In this document: positions 1 through 8,952 of the stretch, piece after piece
Layout: each line of letters begins with the position of its first letter
Position numbering within the stretch: position 1 is the stretch's first letter
Assembly (NCBI GenBank): GCA_965247425.1
Contig: OZ252023.1
Span: 3,720,001-3,784,000, forward strand
From: CAZOZZ01 sp965247425
Lineage (GTDB): Bacteria > Acidobacteriota > Terriglobia > 20CM-2-55-15
Direction of reading: 5' to 3'
DNA length: 64,000 bases
Program-made: the position numbers and the translations under genes
Notes under the pieces: generated by a model
Databases searched by the model: none
Told to the model about the DNA's origin: nothing
Seen by the model: only the letters and a program-made list of their open reading frames with translations

Positions 1-1
1 G

Positions 2-937
2 CGCCTCTTGAGGGGCGACATACGAGCGCTGGCCCGGGTGATCACAAGGGTCGAGAATCGCTCGAATGGAAGTGTGGAGATGCTGCGGGATCTGTTTCCG
101 CGCGCGGGTGGGGCAACGATCGTCGGGGTGACGGGCAGCCCGGGTTCCGGCAAGAGCACGCTCGTCGACAAGCTGGCGATGAGCTACCGAGCGTCGGAGC
201 GGCCGGTCGGTGTGATTGCGGTGGACCCCAGCAGCCCGTTTACGGGTGGGGCGATTCTGGGCGACCGGATTCGGATGCACGCCTTGGAAAACGATCCCGG
301 AGTGTACATCCGCAGCATGGCGACCCGAGGGCACCTGGGAGGCCTGGCCGGGGCGACGACCGATGTGGTGACGGTCCTCGATGCCGCAGGCAGAGATCCC
401 GTGATCGTCGAAACCGTCGGGGTGGGACAGGACGAAATCGACATCGTGAAATTGGCCAGCGTGTCCGTCGTGGTACTGGTGCCTGGAATGGGTGACGATA
501 TTCAGGCACTGAAGGCCGGGATCATGGAGATCGGCGACATCTTTGTGATCAACAAATGCGACCAACCCGGCGTCGATAAGATGGAGAGAGCGATCCAGGC
601 GATGCTTTCGCTGGCCCCGAGCGGCAACGGTGGGGATCCCCCGATTGTCCGGGTGGTTGCAACCAGTGGAGAAGGCATCGCGGAACTCCAGGAAACCGTC
701 GAAGACTGCCACCGGCGCTTCAAGGAACAGCCCCTTGGGACCGAGCGACGACGGCGGGCGAGCAAGGACCGGCTCATGAAACTACTCGAAGAACGGCTGG
801 TTCAGTTCGCACTGGAGAAATTCTCCGACGAAGAGTTGGACGCGGTCGTGGATCGTATTTCCCGCAGGGAGCAGGATCCCTATTCGGTTGTCGAGGAAAT
901 GCTGGAACGCCTGAACCTGAAGAGGTTGAGTTCATGA
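2..937 (+). CDS. meaB: Methylmalonyl-CoA mutase-associated GTPase MeaB/ArgK, 5' end probably outside window
   Basis: G3E-type P-loop GTPase that protects and reloads the adenosylcobalamin enzyme methylmalonyl-CoA mutase in the cytoplasm. Counting from the TTG at base 8, the Walker A motif GSPGSGKS is at residues 43-50, followed by the DPSSPFTGGAILGDR segment typical of the family, ETVGVGQDE and the base-specificity motif NKCD. The frame stays open to the first base, and the codons before the TTG give R-L, matching the usual family run into RGD-RALAR. The true start is therefore probably upstream and the gene is partial here. The stop overlaps the start of the epimerase gene (ATGA), so the two are likely translationally coupled and serve the same propionate/methylmalonyl pathway. 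Confidence 0.93.
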   Translation, partial: RLLRGDIRALARVITRVENRSNGSVEMLRDLFPRAGGATIVGVTGSPGSGKSTLVDKLAMSYRASERPVGVIAVDPSSPFTGGAILGDRIRMHALENDPGVYIRSMATRGHLGGLAGATTDVVTVLDAAGRDPVIVETVGVGQDEIDIVKLASVSVVVLVPGMGDDIQALKAGIMEIGDIFVINKCDQPGVDKMERAIQAMLSLAPSGNGGDPPIVRVVATSGEGIAELQETVEDCHRRFKEQPLGTERRRRASKDRLMKLLEERLVQFALEKFSDEELDAVVDRISRREQDPYSVVEEMLERLNLKRLSS

Positions 938-1332
938 TCATCGAACACATCGGAATCGCCGTAACATCGCTGGCAGAAGCCACCAGGACTTACCAGGACT
1001 GCCTGGACCTCGCGGCCTCGGACTATGACGAGGTGAAGGATCAGGGAGTCCGGGTTGCGATGCTCCCGATTGGTGAGAGCAGGATAGAGTTTCTCGAACC
1101 GACCAGTCCGGACTCTCCGATCGCAAAGTTCATGGCCAAGCGCGGCCCGGGAATCCATCACCTGGCGATCCGGGTCGACAACATCGAACAATCTCTGGAA
1201 CGGTTTAAGAAGGCGGGGGCCCGTTTGATCGATCAGGTGCCTCGACAGGGCGCCCACAATACGCGCGTCGCCTTCGTTCACCCCTCGGCCATGAACGGAG
1301 TCTTGCTGGAGCTGGTCGAACATGGGAAATGA
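934..1332 (+). CDS. mce: Methylmalonyl-CoA epimerase
   Basis: Interconverts (S)- and (R)-methylmalonyl-CoA, feeding methylmalonyl-CoA mutase. The 132-residue protein is a single glyoxalase/VOC module pair. The N-terminal strand carries the metal-ligand histidine in IEHIGIAV. The middle has IEFLEP and GIHHLAIRV, and the C-terminal strand ends GVLLELVE, giving the expected His/Glu metal set. Length fits the family (about 130-150 residues). It overlaps meaB by 4 bases and mtnP by 11 bases, so the three are almost certainly one transcript. Confidence 0.93.
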   Translation: MIIEHIGIAVTSLAEATRTYQDCLDLAASDYDEVKDQGVRVAMLPIGESRIEFLEPTSPDSPIAKFMAKRGPGIHHLAIRVDNIEQSLERFKKAGARLIDQVPRQGAHNTRVAFVHPSAMNGVLLELVEHGK

Positions 1333-2188
1333 AATCAGGATCGGAATTATCGGAGGCAGCGGCCTTTACGACATGGAGGGTCTGACGGGGATCGAAGAGG
1401 TAGCACTCGACACACCGTTCGGGCCACCATCGGAGCGGTACCGTACGGGTATGCTGGACGGACAGATGATCGCGTTCCTGGCCCGTCACGGGCGCGGACA
1501 TACGATTTCGCCATCCGAGCTCAATTTCCGGGCCAACATCTACGGTTTCAAGAAGCTCGGTGTGGAACGGATTATTTCAGCCAGTGCGGTCGGTTCGCTC
1601 AGGGAAGAGCTCGCGCCGCTGGACATCGTCCTGCCGGATCAATTCTTCGATCGCACCCGAACGCGAGTGTCGACCTTCTTCGGGGACGGACTTGTCGCCC
1701 ACGTCAGCTTTGGAGATCCGATCTGCAGCGATCTTGCCGATACCATCGAGAGTGCCGGGACGGACGCCGGGATCCGGATCAAGCGCGGCGGCACCTACGT
1801 CTGCATGGAAGGACCACAGTTCTCTACCAGGGCGGAGTCCAACACGTATCGCGGTTGGGGTATGGACGTCATCGGGATGACGAATCTGCAGGAAGCCAAG
1901 CTCGCCCGCGAAGCCGAAATTTGCTACACCACGATGGCTCTGGTGACCGACTATGACTGCTGGCACCCGCAGCACGACTCCGTCACGGTCAGTGACGTCA
2001 TCGACAACCTGAAGAAGAACAGCGTCAATGCCCAGAAGGTCATCCGGGCCGCCCTCGGCCGCATGCCGGGGGAACGGAAGTGTGGCTGCAAGGACGCTCT
2101 CCAGTACGCTTTGATCACAGACCCCACTCGGATTCCCGAGGAAACGAAACAGCGGTTGGCGTTGCTGGTCGGGAAGTACCTGGCCTAA
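1322..2188 (+). CDS. mtnP: S-methyl-5'-thioadenosine phosphorylase
   Basis: Phosphorolyses methylthioadenosine to adenine and methylthioribose-1-phosphate in methionine salvage. The 288-residue protein is a PNP/MTAP class II member. The N-terminal IGIIGGSGLYDM carries the phosphate-binding GSG, ARHGRGH follows, and the central CMEGPQFSTRAES and GMTNLQEAKLAREAEICY blocks form the substrate pocket. It starts inside the end of mce. The methionine-salvage role is unrelated to the preceding genes, so the overlap reflects operon packing rather than a shared pathway. Confidence 0.93.
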   Translation: MGNEIRIGIIGGSGLYDMEGLTGIEEVALDTPFGPPSERYRTGMLDGQMIAFLARHGRGHTISPSELNFRANIYGFKKLGVERIISASAVGSLREELAPLDIVLPDQFFDRTRTRVSTFFGDGLVAHVSFGDPICSDLADTIESAGTDAGIRIKRGGTYVCMEGPQFSTRAESNTYRGWGMDVIGMTNLQEAKLAREAEICYTTMALVTDYDCWHPQHDSVTVSDVIDNLKKNSVNAQKVIRAALGRMPGERKCGCKDALQYALITDPTRIPEETKQRLALLVGKYLA

Positions 2189-2193
2189 CTGTC

Positions 2194-3150
2194 GTGTCCA
2201 CTTTTGTCAACGACGACAGCGAGCTCCGATCTGGCTGGAAGTTTGCGTTCTACCTCCTGCTCTTCGGCATCTTCCTGTTGGCGACCGGAGCAGCGATATC
2301 CCTTCTGGCCGACCCTTCGATTGTGAGCAACGAAATCGGTTTTCTCGCGATCAACGCGCTCGCGTTGGCCGCACCAGCCATCCTGGCACTCGCGTTCATG
2401 ATCCGGTTCGTGGATCGGGTGCCGTTTGCCACGTTCGGGACGGGTCGGCACGAAGGCATGGGACGTGACTTCCTGTTCGGCATGCTCATCGCCGCAGGCA
2501 TGTTGACTATCTTCGGATTGACATCTGCTGCGACGGGTGGACTGACAATCGAAACCGCTCCGCATGCAGATGGTTTCTGGGTCCGGTTCATAGTCGTCAT
2601 CATCCTGCTTGGCGTCTCCGCCTTTAACGAGGAACTCGTGTTTCGCGGTTATCCGATGCAGATCCTGATGAGGGGCATCGGGCCCGTACCCGCCGTGCTC
2701 GTCATGTCGGGACTGTTCGGATTGCTCCACTACCTGAATCCCAACGCCACGTGGCTGGGTACTCTCAACGTGTTCCTGGCCGGCGTGTTGTTGTCGGCGG
2801 CATACCTCCGGACACGGTCGCTGTGGTTTCCCTTCGGCATTCACATCGGATGGAATCTCGGACTGGGACCGATCTTCGGATTTCCGGTCTCCGGCCTGAC
2901 GATCAGCTCCATATGGGCCAGCCAGGGACTGGGAGCCGATTGGGTCACCGGTGGCGAATTCGGGCCCGAGGGAGGAGTTCTCGGAACGCTTGCGATTATA
3001 GTTGCGGTCGTTGCAGTGTGGTGGACGCGTTCTGTAGGTGTCAGCCCGACATTGCGGACGCTCCTGCTGAGATATCCGAATAAGGTGTACACAGGCCCAG
3101 GCATTCATTTGGACAAGCCCGTTGGAAACGATCCACGGACCTCTAGTTGA
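2194..3150 (+). CDS. CPBP-family intramembrane metalloprotease
   Basis: Predicted multipass inner-membrane protease of the CAAX-prenyl-endopeptidase/bacteriocin-processing (CPBP, Abi) family; substrate unknown. The GTG at 2194 gives 318 residues and begins just after the mtnP stop, so the longer in-frame extension inside mtnP is not used. Hydrophobic helices start at about residue 15. The family motifs are in order: NEELVFRGY (EExxxR), FGLLHYLNP (FxxxH) and IHIGWNLG (HxxxN). The last 30 residues are hydrophilic. It lies 11 bases before the PfkB gene and probably belongs to the same transcript. Confidence 0.85.
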   Translation: MSTFVNDDSELRSGWKFAFYLLLFGIFLLATGAAISLLADPSIVSNEIGFLAINALALAAPAILALAFMIRFVDRVPFATFGTGRHEGMGRDFLFGMLIAAGMLTIFGLTSAATGGLTIETAPHADGFWVRFIVVIILLGVSAFNEELVFRGYPMQILMRGIGPVPAVLVMSGLFGLLHYLNPNATWLGTLNVFLAGVLLSAAYLRTRSLWFPFGIHIGWNLGLGPIFGFPVSGLTISSIWASQGLGADWVTGGEFGPEGGVLGTLAIIVAVVAVWWTRSVGVSPTLRTLLLRYPNKVYTGPGIHLDKPVGNDPRTSS

Positions 3151-3160
3151 GGAAACATAA

Positions 3161-4075
3161 ATGGAATCATCTATTCTCGTCGTCGGCTCGGTGGCCCTCG
3201 ACTCGGTAAAGACGCCGTTCGGACAGGCAGACGAAGTCCTCGGAGGTTCGGCAACGTACTTTTCCGTCGCAGCCAGCTTCTTCTCGCGGATTCGGGTTGT
3301 AGCGGTGGTTGGAACGGATTTCGGCGACGACCACGCCGTCATGTTCAAGAAACACAATATCGATACGGACGGGCTGGTCCGAACGGACGGACGAACGTTC
3401 CGTTGGAAGGGTGAATACAGCTATGACTTGAACGAAGCGCGCACGCTCGACACCCAACTCAACGTGTTTGAATCTTTCGAGCCCACCATACCCACATCCT
3501 ACAAGGCGTCAGACTACGTGTTCCTCGGAAACATCGATCCGGAATTGCAGTTACAGGTACTCGACCAGATCGAACAGCCGCGTATCGTTGCATGCGACAC
3601 CATGAATTTCTGGATCGACGGCAAACTTGATGAGTTGAAGAGAACCCTCGGACGTGTCGACATACTCCTCATCAACGATGGCGAGACGCGGATGCTGGCC
3701 GGCGAAGCGAACCTCGTTCGAGCGGCACACAAAATCATGGCCATGGGCCCGCGGATCCTGATTGTCAAACGAGGTGAATACGGCGTCCTGATGTTTAACG
3801 ACAATTCGATCTTCGGGGCTCCGGCATTTCCGCTCGAGGAGGTTTACGACCCCACCGGGGCGGGGGATTCCTTTGCGGGCGGCTTCATGGGATATCTCGC
3901 CCAGGCCGGAGAACTGACCGACGATGCCTTGCGTCGGGCCATCATCTTTGGGTCGGTGATGGCGTCGTTCAACGTCGAAAACTTCAGCCTGGACGGCTTG
4001 TCCAGACTCACCCGCACCGACATCGATACCCGTTTCGGACAGTTCAAGAAGTTGACGCATTTTGAGGCGCTCTAG
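3161..4075 (+). CDS. PfkB-family sugar/nucleoside kinase
   Basis: Ribokinase-like kinase of 304 residues; the phosphorylated substrate cannot be told from sequence. The N-terminus has the SVALDSVKTPFG strand and the glycine-rich LGGSATYFSVAA substrate-binding loop. The signature DPTGAGDSFAGGF near residue 230 holds the catalytic aspartate and the anion hole. There is no sign of truncation, but the TAG stop (4073-4075) lies at the outer edge of the inverted-repeat element that follows. The ancestral C-terminus could therefore have been slightly different. Confidence 0.88.
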   Translation: MESSILVVGSVALDSVKTPFGQADEVLGGSATYFSVAASFFSRIRVVAVVGTDFGDDHAVMFKKHNIDTDGLVRTDGRTFRWKGEYSYDLNEARTLDTQLNVFESFEPTIPTSYKASDYVFLGNIDPELQLQVLDQIEQPRIVACDTMNFWIDGKLDELKRTLGRVDILLINDGETRMLAGEANLVRAAHKIMAMGPRILIVKRGEYGVLMFNDNSIFGAPAFPLEEVYDPTGAGDSFAGGFMGYLAQAGELTDDALRRAIIFGSVMASFNVENFSLDGLSRLTRTDIDTRFGQFKKLTHFEAL

Positions 4076-4345
4076 TGTCCTGTCCCGTAAATACGGTTGC
4101 TATATTTCGGAGCGCAACGGTGCTGGATTTGGCGGAGCGACGACGAGGCAATGCTCTTCATTGTGAGGAGGAGCGACTCCAAAGACGGTGCCGTTCCGCC
4201 CGAACCCGTAGGGCCGATGGAGGTTGCTGGTTGCGACGGCCGAACCGATCGGGCGTACACTGACGGTTATAGATCGATCGAAAGTCCATGTTACGTCTGG
4301 CAACTTCCATCGGAGATAGTAATCGTATTTGCGGGACAGGGCACT
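4074..4345. mobile_element. MITE-like element with 30 bp terminal inverted repeats
   Basis: The arms at 4074-4103 and 4316-4345 are inverted repeats matching at 26 of 30 positions, outer end AGTG(T/C)CCTGTCCCG. They enclose about 210 bp with no convincing reading frame. Size, long terminal repeats and lack of a transposase fit a miniature inverted-repeat transposable element. Left flank plus arm reads CTAGTG and the right reads CACTTG, compatible with insertion at a TA/CTAG-type site with one base changed. It separates the PfkB gene from dapF. Confidence 0.75.
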
Positions 4346-4364
4346 TGAGGCCTGGGCGGTGGCG

Positions 4365-5219
4365 ATGATTCCCTTTGTAAAAACACAAGCGCTCGGCAAC
4401 GACTTCATCCTGGTGGAACAGGTCCGGGTCCATCACGATCGCTACCGCGACCTGGCCGAACGCATCTGCGACCGTCATCTCGGAATAGGCGCGGACGGTT
4501 TGATCGTATGGAACGAGGGTGACGACGGTTGGGATCTCAGGATATTTAACATGGACGGAAGTGAAGCCGAGTGTTCGGGCAACGGCCTGCGCTGTCTGGC
4601 AGCGTATCTGACGAAGTCGGACCGCGCCGGAGACGTCGTCCGATTGCGCACCGTTGCGGGTTCCTATCTGCTCCGGGCTGTGGACGACAGGTTCGAAGCG
4701 AACATGGGCCGGCCGCGACTTTCCCCCCGGGAAATTCCGTTCGTTGCGCCGACGCCACTCGACAGAGTTGTGGACTATCCCCTGGAGATCGGAGCCGACA
4801 ATCTCGTGCGTATCACGGCCTGCTCGACGGGAAATCCCCATTGCTCGGTGTTTGTGGATTCGATCGATCGCGACACCCTGCTGACACTGGGGCCGAAACT
4901 GGAACGTCACCCCGCCTTTCCCAACAGGACCAACGTCGAATTCGTTCGCATTCTGGACAGGTCGGAAATCGAAGTGGCGTTCTGGGAACGCGGAGTGGGA
5001 GAAACCTTCGCATCGGGTACGGGTTCGTGCGGCGCGACCGTCGCGTCCATTCTCAATGGAAGAACAGAACGTAAGGTGAGGGTCCACACTCGAGGAGGCA
5101 TCCTCGACGTGGAATGGTCCGAAGAGGGCGACCTCACACTCACCTCGACTGCATCCGTGGTGGCCGAAGGGCACTATATTGAGGGTTCACAAGCGGAGGA
5201 TTCATCAGAGCTGTCATGA
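4365..5219 (+). CDS. dapF: Diaminopimelate epimerase
   Basis: Converts LL- to meso-diaminopimelate for lysine and peptidoglycan synthesis; cofactor-free two-cysteine epimerase. The ATG at 4365 (MIPFVKTQALGNDFIL) gives 284 residues with the canonical N-terminus; longer in-frame starts run into the MITE-like element. The first catalytic cysteine is in ECSGNGLRC and the second in SGTGSCGATVA. ACSTGNPHC, just before the middle, is also typical. The stop overlaps the next start (ATGA). Confidence 0.95.
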   Translation: MIPFVKTQALGNDFILVEQVRVHHDRYRDLAERICDRHLGIGADGLIVWNEGDDGWDLRIFNMDGSEAECSGNGLRCLAAYLTKSDRAGDVVRLRTVAGSYLLRAVDDRFEANMGRPRLSPREIPFVAPTPLDRVVDYPLEIGADNLVRITACSTGNPHCSVFVDSIDRDTLLTLGPKLERHPAFPNRTNVEFVRILDRSEIEVAFWERGVGETFASGTGSCGATVASILNGRTERKVRVHTRGGILDVEWSEEGDLTLTSTASVVAEGHYIEGSQAEDSSELS

Positions 5220-6190
5220 ACACGTTATTGGATGTCGCAATCATCGGAGCGGGCCCGACCGGACTGGCCACGGCAATCGAGGCAAAGAGACATGACATCG
5301 ATTATGTCGTGATCGAAAAAGGCTGTCTCACAAATTCGATTTTCAACTTTCCCACGCAGATGGTGTTCTTCACGACACCGGAGCGTCTGGAAATCGGCAA
5401 CATGCCTCTGGTGTGTGAGCGTGAAAAACCGAATCGGAACGAAGCTCTGAAGTATTACCGGAAGGTGGCCGAGGCGACGGGATTGAAGGTCCACCAGTAC
5501 GAGGATGTCCTCGGTGTCAGCGGGAAAGACGGTGTTTTCGAGATCCGGACGGACGTCGATGACTATAAAGCGAGGAACGTCGTGCTGGCCACTGGCTACT
5601 ACGACAACCCGAATTTGGTCGGGATCCCCGGCGAAGACCTGCCTCACGTTTCTCACTACTACACCGAGGCCCACCCTTTCTTCGATCGGGACGTCGTCGT
5701 GATCGGCGGCAAGAATTCCGCCGCCGAAGCGGCACTGGAACTGTTCAGGAGTGGCGCTCGCGTCACACTCCTCCACCGCGGAAGCGAACTGGGGCAATCG
5801 ATCAAGTACTGGGTTCGACCCGATATCGGGAATCGAATCGAGCGAAAAGAAATCGGGGCACACTTCAACACCGTTGTCGAAGAAATAACACCAACCCACG
5901 TTCGGGCGCGAACAAAACAGACGGTTTTGGAGATCAAGGCCGACCAGGTCTTCGCGCTGACCGGATACCACCAAGACACGAAGTTCTTCGAACAACTCGG
6001 GGTGCGATTCGACACGGAGATACTCGAACCGGTATATAACCCCGAAACCTACGAAACAAACGTCCCCGGCGTCTTCCTCGCCGGATCCATCGTAGCCGGA
6101 AAGAAACACCGCGAAATATTCATAGAGAACGGCCGATTCCACGGGGAATCCGTGGTCCGAACCATCGCCGCCCGCATGGACAAGAAATAA
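5216..6190 (+). CDS. ypdA: YpdA-like FAD/NAD(P)-dependent pyridine nucleotide-disulfide oxidoreductase
   Basis: Flavoprotein of 324 residues resembling YpdA, the putative bacillithiol-disulfide reductase, a single-domain-pair relative of thioredoxin reductase. The FAD site is VAIIGAGPTGLATAIEA at the N-terminus and the NAD(P) site is VVIGGKNSAAEAALEL near residue 165. LATGYYDNP and the C-terminal GVFLAGSIVAGKK close the FAD pocket. No CxxC active-site pair is visible, as expected for YpdA rather than TrxB. Coupled to dapF by a 4-base overlap. Function in this organism is inferred from family resemblance. Confidence 0.8.
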   Translation: MNTLLDVAIIGAGPTGLATAIEAKRHDIDYVVIEKGCLTNSIFNFPTQMVFFTTPERLEIGNMPLVCEREKPNRNEALKYYRKVAEATGLKVHQYEDVLGVSGKDGVFEIRTDVDDYKARNVVLATGYYDNPNLVGIPGEDLPHVSHYYTEAHPFFDRDVVVIGGKNSAAEAALELFRSGARVTLLHRGSELGQSIKYWVRPDIGNRIERKEIGAHFNTVVEEITPTHVRARTKQTVLEIKADQVFALTGYHQDTKFFEQLGVRFDTEILEPVYNPETYETNVPGVFLAGSIVAGKKHREIFIENGRFHGESVVRTIAARMDKK

Positions 6191-6195
6191 CCTGT

Positions 6196-6205
6196 CCAGT
6201 CAGTG
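6196..6205. repeat. 10 bp direct repeat, left flank of IS21 element
   Basis: CCAGTCAGTG occurs here and again, perfectly, at 8953-8962, bracketing the istA/istB element. This is the most likely target-site duplication, although IS21 duplications are usually 4-8 bp. Confidence 0.6.
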
Positions 6206-6314
6206 TGATTTCGCTACTCTAAATTGGCCCACTTTTGATCGTTTGATTTGGCCCACCCCTGACGACTGAACCGGAGAGGCTGTTCCGAACAAAGAGTCGG
6301 AATGGAGGGACCCG

Positions 6315-7847
6315 GTGTCAAGGAGATCGAAGGTGGAATTATTTGAAGAGATTCGGCGAGAGCACGAGTTTGGTGTGGGAACGATCCAGGGTGTGGCCCG
6401 GCGGCTGGGGGTGCATCGGCGGATGGTGCGTCAAGCGCTGGGAAACGCCGTGCCGCCGGCGAGGAAGAGCCCGGAGCGGAAGAGGCCGAGGCTGGAGCCG
6501 GTTATGGAATTTATCAACGGGGTGTTGGAGGCGGACAGGCAGGCCCCGCGGAAGCAGCGGCACACCAGTCACCGGATCTACGAACGGATCCGGATGGAAT
6601 TTCCGAAACATCCGATTGGGGAATCGACGGTTCGCCGGTATGTCGGGCGGCGGAAGCGGGAGATGGGTTTCATCCGACAGGAGACGTTCGTGCCGCAAAG
6701 CTACGCCTGGGGTCAGGAAGCACAGATCGACTGGTACGAAGCCGTCGCGGAGTTGGATGGCGAACGGCAGAAGCTCCAGGTTTTCTGTATGCGGAGCATG
6801 GGCAGTGGTGGCGCATTCCATCGAGCTTATCCTCGGGCGACACAACAGGCATTCCTGGAGGCTCATGAGTTGGGTTTCCGCTATTTTGCGGGGGTCTTCG
6901 GGGTGCTGCGTTATGACAACCTGACCAGCGCGGTGAAGAAGATTCTGCGGGGATACCGGCGTGTAGAGACCGAACGGTTCATCGCGTTTCGGTCGCATTG
7001 GAAGTTTCAAGCCGAGTTCTGCACACCCGGCGAGGGCCACGAGAAAGGCGGTGTGGAAGGCGAAGCCGGATACTTCCGGCGCAATCACCTGGTACCGGTG
7101 CCGAAGGCGAAGGACCTGGCGGATCTGAATGCGCAGCTGCTGGCCGGTTGCCGTGCCGATGAACGGCGCAAGATCGGCGATCGGGTCCAGACGGTGGGTG
7201 AAGGGATGCAGATCGAACAGCCCCATCTGCTCGCGTTATCGACCGAAGGGTTCCCTCTGGCCGAGGACAGCTTTCCACGAGTCGATGGTAAGGGATGTGT
7301 ACGGGTGCGTAACAACTTCTACTCCGCCCCCGTCAAGGCCGGGACTGTGGTGCGGGCGAGCGTTTTTCCGGCCTACGTGGAGGTCTGGCACGATGGCGGA
7401 TGCGTGGCGCGGCATGAGCGAGGATATGGAAACGGCCAGCACTTCTTCAATCTGGAACATTATCTGGAGGTGTTGGAGCGGAAGCCGGGCGCGCTGGCCG
7501 GGAGCAAGCCTCTGGAGCAATGGCGGCAACAGGGCCGATGGCCGAAAAGCTATGACGAGTTCTGGCAGACGTTGATCGATCGCAACGGAAAACAGAATGG
7601 GACCCGCGCAATGGTGGAGTTGCTCCTACTGGGCCGGGAACATGGCTATAGCGAGCTGGATTCCGCATTCCAACAAGCCCTGCGCCTGGGATGCTCCGAT
7701 GCCGCCGCGGCGCGCTACCTGATGACCGAGGCCCGATTCGACCGGCCGGCGGCGCCGCGACTGGAAGTGGCCGCACTACGCGCTTATGAGCGGCCCCTGC
7801 CGGAGGTGAATACTTACGATGCACTGCTCACTGCGGAGGTGGTCTAG
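6315..7847 (+). CDS. istA: IS21 transposase IstA
   Basis: DDE transposase of 510 residues that cuts and joins the element ends. An N-terminal helix-turn-helix is suggested by VGTIQGVARRLGVHRRMVR. The rve integrase core follows: first Asp in EAQIDWYEA, second Asp in LRYDNLTSAV, and Glu in GHEKGGVEGEAGYFRR. The C-terminal part carries the Mu-transposase-like segment VRVRNNFYSAPV. Length is normal. The stop overlaps the istB GTG start by one base, the usual IS21 coupling. Confidence 0.93.
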   Translation: MSRRSKVELFEEIRREHEFGVGTIQGVARRLGVHRRMVRQALGNAVPPARKSPERKRPRLEPVMEFINGVLEADRQAPRKQRHTSHRIYERIRMEFPKHPIGESTVRRYVGRRKREMGFIRQETFVPQSYAWGQEAQIDWYEAVAELDGERQKLQVFCMRSMGSGGAFHRAYPRATQQAFLEAHELGFRYFAGVFGVLRYDNLTSAVKKILRGYRRVETERFIAFRSHWKFQAEFCTPGEGHEKGGVEGEAGYFRRNHLVPVPKAKDLADLNAQLLAGCRADERRKIGDRVQTVGEGMQIEQPHLLALSTEGFPLAEDSFPRVDGKGCVRVRNNFYSAPVKAGTVVRASVFPAYVEVWHDGGCVARHERGYGNGQHFFNLEHYLEVLERKPGALAGSKPLEQWRQQGRWPKSYDEFWQTLIDRNGKQNGTRAMVELLLLGREHGYSELDSAFQQALRLGCSDAAAARYLMTEARFDRPAAPRLEVAALRAYERPLPEVNTYDALLTAEVV

Positions 7848-8659
7848 TGTCCGCCACAGCCGGCGGGGTCGAACAGGCGGCGATTCAGCAGTACTGTAAA
7901 GCTCTCCGGACGCCCACGATCGGAACGCAGTTTGCGGCCATGGCCGAGCAGGCCCAGCGGGAAGAGCACACCTACACACGGTATCTGGAAGCCTTGCTGG
8001 CGATGGAAGTTGAAGAACGCGAACGGAACACCGTGGCCCGGCGGATTCAAGCCGCACGTTTCCCTCGAATGAAGACACTCGAGGACTTTGACTTCTCGCG
8101 GTCGAAGGTTCCAGCCAACCGGATCCGTGGACTCGCAGACGGTGGCTATTTAGAACACGCCGAACCTGTCGTCCTGATCGGGGAGTGTGGAACGGGCAAG
8201 ACGCACCTGGCCACAGGACTGTGCGTGGCCGCTTGTCGGCAGAAGAAGCGGGTTCGCTTTACGACGGCCGCCGGCTTGATCAACGAGTTGGTCGAGGCCC
8301 ACCACAACGACCAGTTCCGCCGGGTTCTGGCCCGATGGTTCCGATACGAGTTGATTGCCATCGACGAAGTCGGCTATGTCCCGATGGCAGACCTCGGCGC
8401 CGAACTCCTCTTTCAAGTCATCTCGGATCGAGCCGAGCGGGCGACGGTGATCTTGACAACGAATCTGCCGTTCTCGGAATGGACCCAGGTGTTTCCCAAT
8501 GTTCGGCTGTGCAAGGCGTTGCTGGACCGGATAACCGATCGCGCTCACATCATCGAGACCGGAACCGAATCCTTCCGGTTTCGGCGCACGTTGGAGAAAC
8601 GACAGAAACCACGGCATCCGCCTGGAAAGGAGAAACCCGCGAAACAAACCACGTCCTGA
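7847..8659 (+). CDS. istB: IS21 helper ATPase IstB
   Basis: AAA+ ATPase of 270 residues, DnaA/DnaC-like, that assists IstA in target capture. Walker A is GECGTGKTHLA, Walker B is LIAIDEVGYV, and a sensor-1-like TTNLPFSEW follows. The C-terminus is basic and ends KPAKQTTS. GTG start overlapping istA. No disruption seen. Confidence 0.93.
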   Translation: MSATAGGVEQAAIQQYCKALRTPTIGTQFAAMAEQAQREEHTYTRYLEALLAMEVEERERNTVARRIQAARFPRMKTLEDFDFSRSKVPANRIRGLADGGYLEHAEPVVLIGECGTGKTHLATGLCVAACRQKKRVRFTTAAGLINELVEAHHNDQFRRVLARWFRYELIAIDEVGYVPMADLGAELLFQVISDRAERATVILTTNLPFSEWTQVFPNVRLCKALLDRITDRAHIIETGTESFRFRRTLEKRQKPRHPPGKEKPAKQTTS

Positions 8660-8699
8660 GGGTCGGATCGCCGCGCGGTCGTCGATCCTGGGCGATCCT

Positions 8700-8890
8700 G
8701 GAAACGGAGTTTTTTCCCGAAAGAAAGAAAAAGAACCAAAAAGAAAGAAACGGAGGCCTGTGGAAGATGACGCGCTGTGGAAATCCTAAAAACCAGGATT
8801 CCCACAGCGCTTGGAAAAGCCTCGCCAAGGGCGCTCGGCTTTCCCACATCTACAACACAGGCCCGACGGTAATTATCACTACTCGGAATT
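8700..8890. other. Structured non-coding segment inside the IS21 element
   Basis: Downstream of istB is a purine-rich tract (8710-8752) and then nested inverted repeats. The strongest is at 8772-8810: 16 bp arms with one mismatch around a 7 base loop. Outer short repeats GGCCTGTG and CACAGGCC enclose it. No reading frame is supported. It may end istB transcription or be passenger DNA. Confidence 0.5.
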
Positions 8891-8952
8891 ATTAACAGGA
8901 GGGGGTGGGCCAAATCAGACGATCAAAAGTGGGCCAGACCGGGTGGACAAAC

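Larger units (their letters stand above)
6206..8952 (+). mobile_element. IS21-family insertion sequence
   Basis: Complete two-gene element: istA, istB, and subterminal inverted repeats at 6224-6258 and 8903-8937 (33 of 35 positions match), each containing TGGCCCAC twice, as expected for transposase-binding sites of this family. It lies between the ypdA stop and the ferredoxin gene and interrupts no recognisable gene. Both genes are intact, so it may be active. Confidence 0.85.

Noticed and set aside
2185..3357. 390-residue open frame on the minus strand
   Set aside because: Antisense to the CPBP and PfkB genes, polar and low-complexity, no motif; a product of GC-rich codon bias.
4158..5174. 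338-residue open frame on the minus strand over dapF
   Set aside because: Exactly opposite a clearly conserved dapF; no recognisable protein features.
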